Below, piece by piece: positions 57,470 to 64,000 of a stretch of 64,000 bases of DNA. The position numbers and the translations under genes were made by a program. The notes below the pieces were generated by a model. It searched no databases. It worked only from the letters and a program-made list of their open reading frames with translations, and had not been told where the DNA came from. Position 1 is the stretch's first letter. Each line of letters starts with the position of its first letter. Source of the stretch: Bretschneidera sinensis (lineage: Eukaryota > Streptophyta > Magnoliopsida > Brassicales > Akaniaceae); the NCBI GenBank assembly GCA_023935145.1, contig CM043698.1, positions 41,131,501-41,195,500 of the forward strand. Direction: 5' to 3'.

Positions 57470-58030
57470 ACCCAAATAGTGAACTCATATAGGGTTTTCA
57501 TCTCCTAACTTTCCCCAAATGGTGTGAGGAGTAGAGTGGACTTTGTGCTGGCTTTGAGGAAGCACTTTGGGTTTAGTAGGGGTGATGAGAAGGATAAAGT
57601 ATCTAGGTGGTTATAGACCCTTAAAAAACACACAGGTAATCGGTGGTATAACTTTTATACTAGGACTGGTAGAAAGATTTTGGACAACCCCACTTCGAAC
57701 AAGTATTGAAAAGAAAAGTACTTTTTCATGAAGGGGCCAAAGTTCTTTCGAGTTTTGCTAAAATGGAGTTCCAAACATATTCTTGATTAGAAGCCTCCAA
57801 ATCTTGAATCTCGAGGAGCAAGCGGCGACCAATAAGGTCTTTGGTACAATACCCAAGATGTTTGACATGGACTTTGCTAATGAACTGTTATTGAGGACTT
57901 ATCGCTTTACAACCTTTCATCTTTTGATGGTAGTAGATAATGTCTTTGATGTTTTCAATAATTGCATTTTAATTTGTCTTTTGATATCTAACATTGATTT
58001 CTTCTTTTTGCAGTTGACACCATGTTGACC
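57470..58030 (+). pseudogene. Gag-like fragment of the Tat/Ogre-like element
   Basis: Several short frames together read as a gag-like protein of large plant gypsy elements: SRVDFVLALRKHFGFSRGDE, then YFFMKGPKFFRVLLKWSS and the 81-aa open piece from 57783 with TIPKMFDMDFANELLLR. Stops and frameshifts separate them. The coding sense continues at 63471 after the nested element. Confidence 0.5.
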
Positions 58031-58525
58031 TGTTGGGATATTAATAGGAGAGAAGTCCAGAAAAATAAGATTGATTAAGAATATCAAAGAAGAAGAAGAA
58101 AGAATGAGTTCTATTTGTATTCTTTGTAAAGAGAAACCACTTTTTGAGTTAGTAAGCTCTTAATCATTTTAGAAGAAAGGCCTTAGGTATTAACATTTAA
58201 GATACAAACTAATGTGATTACAGAAGTATTTATATAGCTTAACTCAAGGCTGGGCAGTTAGTTACATTACAATTGTCAAAACAGCTTGTATAACTGCCTA
58301 ACTACTTGTAACTGAATTGAAGCAACCCTTTAGTCTATACCTCAGTTGGAAAGCTATCCGTATAGGTCTTTCATCATTGTATTCCTCTTCAATATAGTAA
58401 CTAGGTAAGTTCTAGAAGCTAGGCTAGAGTCTTGAGGTTCAGTATTTATTGTCATCTGATCTCTTTTAGTTATTCATTTGCTATTGTGTTGAGAGTGTAT
58501 GGTCTGATTTCCTTGATTCCTAACA
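58031..58525 (-). repeat. 3' LTR of the gypsy element
   Basis: On plus it begins TGTTGGGATATTAATAGG and ends GATTCCTAACA. On minus the CAAGAGGTAGAGAA polypurine tract lies directly before it (58526-58540). It aligns throughout with the other LTR. Confidence 0.9.
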
Positions 58526-58760
58526 TTCTCTACCTCTTGAAAAGCTACATTATCTTTAAAATGGAGAGATGAGTAAGCAGTTAAGAGCTCACAGAGGTTT
58601 TCCCATTATATATCTTTAGGCAACAGTCCTGTCCACTTAACTAATACTTGTGTAATGAGTTTGTCTTGTAAATAAATATGTTTGCTGTCCAGGATGACCT
58701 ATGAAATGATTATGGGTTAGTTATTGAATCTAGCTGGAGGTAGATAACTTATATGGGAAA

Positions 58761-59640
58761 CTATAGATGGGCATATGTAAGGTTTGAGCTTGGAGATATG
58801 GAATACTGGGTGAATATGCTATCATTTGGTAGCTGGAGTTTATAGGCCACTAGACCTATTCTTTGGACTATTTTGAAAGGCCCAAAATATCTCTGACGTA
58901 GTTTGTTGTGAATTTTTTTGGAAGCTGAAACCTGCCTATAAGGTTGGTGTTTTAGCAATACCATCCACCTAAAAGGAACATTCTTTTCTATGCTTATCTA
59001 CCTAAGCCTTCATTCTTGTTTGAGCTTGTAGTTGCTTTTGAGTTGATGCAGCTTGGAGGAAATCTACCATAAATTGTCTAGAATGGTGTCATGCCATAGT
59101 GGAGTGATGAGTGGTATTATACCAAAATTCTGCCCAAGGTAAGAAGGTATGCTAGAGCTTTGGGTTGTCATGAACAAAATCTCTTAGGTACTGTTCCAAA
59201 TACCTATTGAGAACCTCTATTTGACCATCAGCTTCATGATGGTAAGATAAGCTCAACTGAAGTGCAGTGCCACTGAAAGTGAACAGATACTGGCAGAACT
59301 TCTTAATGAATATTGAATCCCTATCAGATACTATAGACATAGGGAATCCATGTAACTTAATAACTATGTTGATGAAAATCTAGGCTACGGTGGCAGCAAT
59401 GTAGGAGGTAGATAAAGAACCCAAGTGTGCAGCCTTAGAGAGCTTGTCAACCACAACCAAAATTATAGCGCATCATTTTAACAGGGGAAGACCAATAATA
59501 AAATCCATAGAGACTTCTTCCCAAATCTGATCTGGGATTGGTAAAGGCTGGAGTAACCCTACAGGTTTAATGGTAGGATATTTGGTGAGCTAATATAATA
59601 GATACCCTATGATGAAGTGTTCCACTTCTTTCATCATTTG
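58761..59640 (-). pseudogene. Integrase remnant of the gypsy element
   Basis: Near 59560-59340 the frame reads [17 protein letters not shown] with the first catalytic aspartate. The open piece 59340-59152 gives MSIVSDRDSIFIKKFCQYLF, containing the second catalytic aspartate, then YHHEADGQIEVLNRYLEQYL, where the third catalytic glutamate is within the conserved block. 58964-58761 (LRQRYFGPFKIVQRIG) is the C-terminal region just before where a chromodomain would follow. Stops interrupt it. Confidence 0.85.
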
Positions 59641-59890
59641 TGGCTAGTAGAAGCTAGTTGAGAGTCTGATAAAAGTTATAAGTACACTAGAATGACATCC
59701 TATATGTGTGGAATGAAACTCATTAATCAATGTTTGTCTTAACTCTGACGTAAAGTTAAGTCTCGATTTATTATTGTAGTCGAGGAGACCATTTTTAATT
59801 GTATAGTTAAGATACAACAGTGAGCCAGCTCTTATTACAATGTGGATGCTTAGTAAGTCAAGAGCAGTGATATTCTCTTATTATAGTTAA

Positions 59891-60335
59891 TCAATGAGAA
59901 CAAAGGATATAGTAGACAAAGCTACTAAATGGGCTAAAGAGGTGGATTGGATGTCTGAAGAAGGCATCAACTGCTCCATTATCCTTGCTAGGTCTGTAGA
60001 TAATTGTGTAATCAAAACCCAACAACTTACTTAGGTAGTGATGCTGCTCAAGGGTTTTAATCACTTGATTCATAAGATTTTTTAAGCTTCTATGGTCTGT
60101 TTGAATAAAGAATTTTATGCCCAGTAGATATTGCCTCCTCTTCATAATAGTTAGAGTGATGGCATAGAGTTCCTTGACATAAGTAGAAGTTGTTCTCATT
60201 CGTTTTCCCCATTTCTTGATAAAGAAAGCTTTATGATGACCATCCTGTGTGAGTATTGTTCTAATGCCAACATTTGAAGCTTCAGTTTCAACCTCAAACT
60301 ATTTAATGAAGTCTGGCAATGCTAGACTAGGCACT
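59891..60335 (-). pseudogene. RNase H remnant of the gypsy element
   Basis: The open piece 60199-59891 includes TSTYVKELYAITLTIMKRRQ, with the conserved glutamate region, and FFIQTDHRSLKNLMNQ with the TDH motif, then TIIYRPSKDNGAVDAFFR near the end (family has GKENxxADALSR). It fits the Ty3 RNase H that follows RT. Confidence 0.8.
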
Positions 60336-60339
60336 TGTG

Positions 60340-61416
60340 TCATGGCTGTTTGAGAGTTTGAAATAAAAGTGGGGTAGTAGAGTCCCAGTAAAAAGCATCA
60401 TTCTTGAGAAGATTAATGAGAGGAGTAGCTATAGTTGCATAGTGTTGAACAAATTTCCTATAGTAGTTAGTTAAACCCAAAAATCCCCTTAACTGCCTGA
60501 TGTTAGTTGGGACAGGCCAATCCTGCATAGCTTGTATCTTTTTGGCATCAGGTTGTAAACTATGGAAAGAGACAAAATGGCCTAAGTATTCAATTGTTTC
60601 CTTACAGAATTCGCATTTGGCCTTATTGGCAAAGAACTGGTTATTGGCCAGGCATTCCAAAACTTGTTATGGGTGTTGATGATGCTTTGTAAAAGAGGCA
60701 CTGTAGACCAGTATTTCATCAAAGAACACAGTCACAAAATGACTTAAAAAGGGTTTGAAGAGCATATTTATTGTAGCTTGGAAAGTAGAGAGAGCATTGG
60801 TGAGGCCAAAAGGCATTACCAAGAACTCATAATGACCTTCACGAGTCCTGAATGTTGTCTTATATATGTCTTCCTCTTGAACTCTAATTTGGTGGTAGCT
60901 AGCCTTGAGGTCTAGCTTGGAGAAGACTTTGGCTCTATTCAACTCATTTAGTAGCTCATCAATAGTAGATATGAGGAACTTATCTTTGATGGTAATGGCA
61001 TTGATGGCTCTATAATCAATGCAGAACCTTTAGGATCCATCTTTTTTCTTAACCAAGAGCACTGGAGAAGAGAAAGGACTCTAACTGTCCGTTATAATGC
61101 CATTTGTTAACATTTCCTGTACTAACTTCTCTATTTCTCCTTTTTGAAAGTGTGGATACTTGTATGGTTTAACATTTATAGGTTTGCTGTTAGGATAGAG
61201 GTGAATTTGGTAGTTTAAGGTTCTGTAAAAGGGTAATTTATTGTGGGCTTGAAATTCATATTGGAATTTGGTTAAAAGGTTTGCAATGGACTGTAGAATA
61301 GAGGTGGTTTCTATAGGAGGGTTGCGGTCTATAAGTGTTAATTGAAAATAGGAGATAATATTGTTATATACAGCCAATTTCTGTAATTGTTTTGGATTCT
61401 TAGGTTGGGGATGCAA
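60340..61416 (-). pseudogene. Reverse transcriptase remnant of the gypsy element
   Basis: Three open pieces cover the domain. 61416-61081 has HLYPNSKPINVKPYKYPHFQ and LVQEMLTNGIITDS at the RT N-terminus. 60942-60667 has [20 protein letters not shown], then [18 protein letters not shown] and FFDEILVYS where the YVDD box should be; one catalytic aspartate is glutamate. 60660-60340 has FFANKAKCEFCKETIEYLGH and RQLRGFLGLTNYYRKFVQHY, the connection region. Stops near 61030-61080, 60940 and 60664 separate them. Confidence 0.85.
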
Positions 61417-61639
61417 GCAGGATTCATCTAAGAGATGTACTGTATGACCATGCCAATAAAACTACATTATAAGATCTTTATAATTGGTTAATATAGGGCC
61501 CAACTGCTCTAACCACTGGATACTAAGGACTATATTTGCCCCTTGGATAGGTAATACAAAAAATCCATCATAAAGTCATGATGTTGCAAGGTGAGACACA
61601 CTTTAGTACAAACCTTATCACAACACAAGTAATCACCAT

Positions 61640-61850
61640 TACCTACATATATTTTGAAAAATTTTGATGGAAAAATAGGTATGTGCAACTTTAATCTGAA
61701 TGAAGTTATGTGTACTATCAATATCTATCAAAATTTGCAGTGAGAAAACACCATGGTGACCAATTAACCTAAGTTTCCTAGGACTAATTTGTCTAACCAA
61801 TGCCTTCAAACTGATTTCAGAAAGTAAATGATTGTCATCCTCCATGGATG
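61640..61850 (-). pseudogene. Aspartic protease remnant of the gypsy element
   Basis: The open frame 61845-61639 carries EISLKALVRQISPRKLRLIG and VFSLQILIDIDSTHNFIQIK, matching the retropepsin region of plant gypsy elements. The usual active site D-S/T-G is here DIDST, so the glycine after the catalytic aspartate is lost. It is followed by decayed linker sequence. Confidence 0.75.
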
Positions 61851-61859
61851 TTTGTGTAG

Positions 61860-62940
61860 TCTACAGTATATTATTCTACATCATCTTCTTGATCTCCTAT
61901 CAAAGTTAAGAACTTACTCTTGCACGTGATACTTCTCATCACAAGTATAACAAAGGCTCTTTTCTCTTCTGATGTTAATCTCAGCAGGACTCAATTTTTT
62001 AATAGGAACTTGTGGATTTTACTGATGTGTGGTAGAACTTTGTTATAGTGGTTTAACAGTGTTTAAAGAGTTATAATTCTGGCTAGGGAAATTAAAAGAA
62101 TGGTTTTTGATCTCATTGTATTTGCTCTCTCGCAGTCTTGCCATTTCCATTTCTTGGATGACAGAGGAAACTTGAAGGATTAACAATTTTCTCTTGATTT
62201 TTGCTTTCAGGCCTGAAATGAATAAACTCACAAGAAAAGAATCTGATAGGTCTTGTACCCTGGTTGCTAAAGCTTTAAACTATACTTGATATTCAACAAA
62301 TGTTGTAGTCTACTTTAACTTGGCAAGAATACATTGAGGATTTTTATAAGTAGCAAGGACAAACCTTAATCTTAATGCTTCAAGAAAATCTGGCCAAGAA
62401 TGGATGAAAACACCCTTATGGATCCACTGGATCCAAGACAGAGCAACACCCTCTATATGAAAGAAAGAGATCATGATTCTCTGATAAAATGGAGTATTGT
62501 GGTAATCAAAAAATTGTTCAACCTTAAAGATCCAACCTTCTACTTTAGAGCCATCAAATCTTGGAAACTCAATTCTAAAGGTCCGAGAATATAAGGCACA
62601 AAAAATACTTTCTTGATTTTGAGTATAGTCTTTAGTTTTTTGTCTAAACTGAGAGTGTGCTTATTGAGTCTCCTGGTACTTGTTATCCTTTCTTTGATCT
62701 ATTAAAGCCTGGAGTGTCTTTAAAGCTTGGTGTCTCTCTATAAACTGACTATCTAAATGCTTTCTAAAGTCAGATATCTCTTGGTACTGAGAAGTCTGAA
62801 ATTTCTGAACATTATCTATCTTAGTTTGGAGAGTCTTCACATATTCTTCCATTCTATTATAATTTTTTTGTACCTTCTTCCATGTGAGAGTTAGTGAATA
62901 CATGTAGAGAGAAGAAGAAAGTGATGGAATCAATGGGAGG
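61860..62940 (-). pseudogene. Gag remnant of the gypsy element
   Basis: From 62963 to 62661 an open frame encodes a polar, coiled-coil-like N-terminal part (NRMEEYVKTLQTKIDNVQKF). Decayed gag follows; 62231-62043 is another open piece (SLFISGLKAKIKRKLLILQ). A zinc knuckle is recognisable near 61905-61960 on minus (CYTCDEKYHVQE), but its last cysteine is not preserved. The frame is broken many times. Confidence 0.75.
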
Positions 62941-62950
62941 TCAATGAAAG

Positions 62951-63463
62951 TACGGGATATCAATAGGAGATAAAAGGGAAAACATAAAAGAGTTTCAGAA
63001 AAATAAGATTGATTAAGAATAGCAAAGAAGAAGAAGAAAGAGTTCTATTTTTTTTCTTTGTAAAGAGAAGCCACTTTTCGAGCAAGTGGTAAGCTCATAA
63101 TCATTTCAAATGAAATGCCTTGGGAATTAACATTCAAGATACAATCTTATTTGCTTATAGAAGTATTTATATAGCTCAACTCAAGGCTATGCAGTTAGTT
63201 ATATTACAGTTGTCATAACAACTTATATAACTACCTAACTAACTTTTAATTGAGTTGAAGCAACATTTTAGTTTATACCTCGGTTAGAAAGCTATCTACA
63301 TAGGTCCTTCATCCTTGCACTCCTCCTCAAGGTACTAACCAGGTTAGTTCCAGAAGCTAGGCTGGAGTTTTAAGGTCAAGTACTTGCTGTTATCTGATAT
63401 CCTTTAGTTATTCCTTTATTGTTGTGTTGAGATTGTATGGTCTGATTCCCTTGATTCCTAACA
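62951..63463 (-). repeat. 5' LTR of the gypsy element
   Basis: Aligns with 58031-58525 (shared GAAAAATAAGATTGATTAAG, AGTATTTATATAGCT, GGTCTGATT...GATTCCTAACA). Its inner end has TACGGGATATC where TGTTGGGATATT is expected, so the terminal TG is mutated. A standard tRNA-Met primer site is not visible after it. Confidence 0.85.
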
Positions 63464-64000
63464 TGGCCCCTACAAAAATGACCAGGATGGTTCACAAGAA
63501 GAAGAAAGTTGGATATTCTTGTACTATTTTTGAGAAGAAGAATGTCCGAGTGGGAACACTTGAGGTTCGACAGATTGAGGTGAGATCGACTGAGTTGCAG
63601 TAGGCTAAGGTGTGGGGAGTTAAGGTCCTAATGGGAGTGAAAGTGGAGGATTTGGAAGATGTGATGCCTTCTATTAGTACTATCACTCTTGCTATACCAT
63701 CTCATTCTACTCCTCTTGGGCCTCTCTCTTCTGATGTAGCTACTATTATTCTACCACTTACTTCTATTGTATTGGCTTCCTCTTTCATTACCGTTGAAAC
63801 GGTTTCCAAGGGCTCTGATTCAAAGAAACCTGAGAAGTAAAGGCTGAACTAGAATGTTAAGGCTACAGACTCTACTTTCAATGGAAAAAGTAGGGTTCAT
63901 CAGCTTCTGATCTCACCAATTGAAGGTGAGAACTATGGAGTCTTGTTACAAGGTAAGATCCAAGGTCCCCTCACTTGCTGAAATTTTACTTTATTTTTTT
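63464..64000 (+). pseudogene. Gag-like sequence of the host element, resumed
   Basis: Immediately right of the gypsy element, ATGGCCCCTACAAAAATGAC at 63463 opens a frame MAPTKMTRMVHKKKK, broken by a TAG near 63601. It is followed by a low-complexity Ser/Thr/Pro/Leu/Val-rich stretch to the stop near 63838. This is consistent with the N-terminal, low-complexity part of a large-element gag. It runs toward the window edge. Confidence 0.45.

Larger units (their letters stand above)
55201..58030 (+). mobile_element. Left part of a Tat/Ogre-like LTR retroelement
   Basis: This region contains repeats (55640-56740) and then gag-like sequence that continues after the inserted gypsy element at 58031-63463. 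Near 57570-57700 and 57790-57960 the plus strand reads as the long plant gag-like protein (GDEKDKVSRW, VFGTIPKMFDMDFANELLLR, FTTFHLLMVVDNVFDV). A CTTCTTTTTGCAG acceptor precedes TTGACACCATG at 58011-58024, so an intron before the next coding part is possible, as in Ogre elements. The class is inference. LTR borders were not found. Confidence 0.5.
58031..63463 (-). mobile_element. Full-length but decayed Ty3/gypsy element
   Basis: Two LTRs in the same orientation (58031-58525 and 62951-63463) enclose minus-strand gag, protease, RT, RNase H and integrase remnants in that order, which is the Ty3/gypsy order. Flanks TGACC (58026-58030) and TGGCC (63464-63468) match at four of five bases, fitting a target duplication. 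The host gag-like sequence is interrupted exactly here. Many stops inactivate all genes. Sequence of RT and integrase suggests a chromovirus-type gypsy element. Confidence 0.9.

Overview
The window looks like gene-poor, repeat-rich nuclear DNA from a flowering plant, most likely a eudicot. The DNA is AT-rich. One gene has nine exons with GT/AG introns, another is a plant-specific SUPERMAN-type zinc-finger gene, and most of the remaining recognisable sequence is plant LTR retrotransposons, a LINE fragment, a hAT transposase relic, a TRIM cluster, MITE-like elements and a nuclear copy of plastid rDNA. The species cannot be named from the sequence.

Only two genes look intact. A plastid CPBP-type (CAAX protease-like) membrane protein lies at 4990-8737 on + (nine exons, 379 aa). 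An intronless C2H2-EAR transcription factor of the SUPERMAN family lies at 17451-18173 on - (240 aa). Other coding signals are decayed: an intronless, poly(A)-tailed gene copy (27840-28606), an isolated open exon-like stretch (29443-29659), two unrecognised fragments (40527-40690 and 41458-41944), and transposon proteins.

Layout. 1-4380: broken Ty3/gypsy pol (+) split by a 1995-bp solo LTR. 4381-8990: CPBP gene and flanks. 9180-13320: retroelement-like GC-richer block with 69-72-bp, 31-bp and 123-bp tandem arrays. 13420-15314: internally deleted Ty1/copia element (gag and protease remnants joined straight to a 3' LTR). 15315-22700: AT-rich intergenic DNA with the SUPERMAN-like gene and a MITE-like element. 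22740-24700: LINE ORF2 end (-). 25654-27480: LTR-like sequence with a CA-rich minisatellite. 27840-30400: processed pseudogene and tandem repeats. 30401-32860: 3' end of a large element (-). 32842-34125: TRIM cluster with a fold-back end. 34740-37250: hAT relic. 38893-39480: MITE abutting a plastid 23S rDNA insert. 39700-43300: gene relics and a gypsy integrase relic. 43320-55200: largely featureless AT-rich DNA with some repeats and a second copia LTR. 55200-64000: Tat/Ogre-like element interrupted by a 5.4-kb Ty3/gypsy element (-) with both LTRs.

The transposable elements form a readable order of events: solo LTR into gypsy pol, TRIM into a retroelement ORF, gypsy into a Tat-like gag. No wholly new biological system is evident. 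The best candidates for undescribed structure are the 123-bp array, in which every unit carries three inverted repeats, the fold-back TRIM cluster, and the plastid 23S insert whose left edge coincides with the mature rRNA 5' end.
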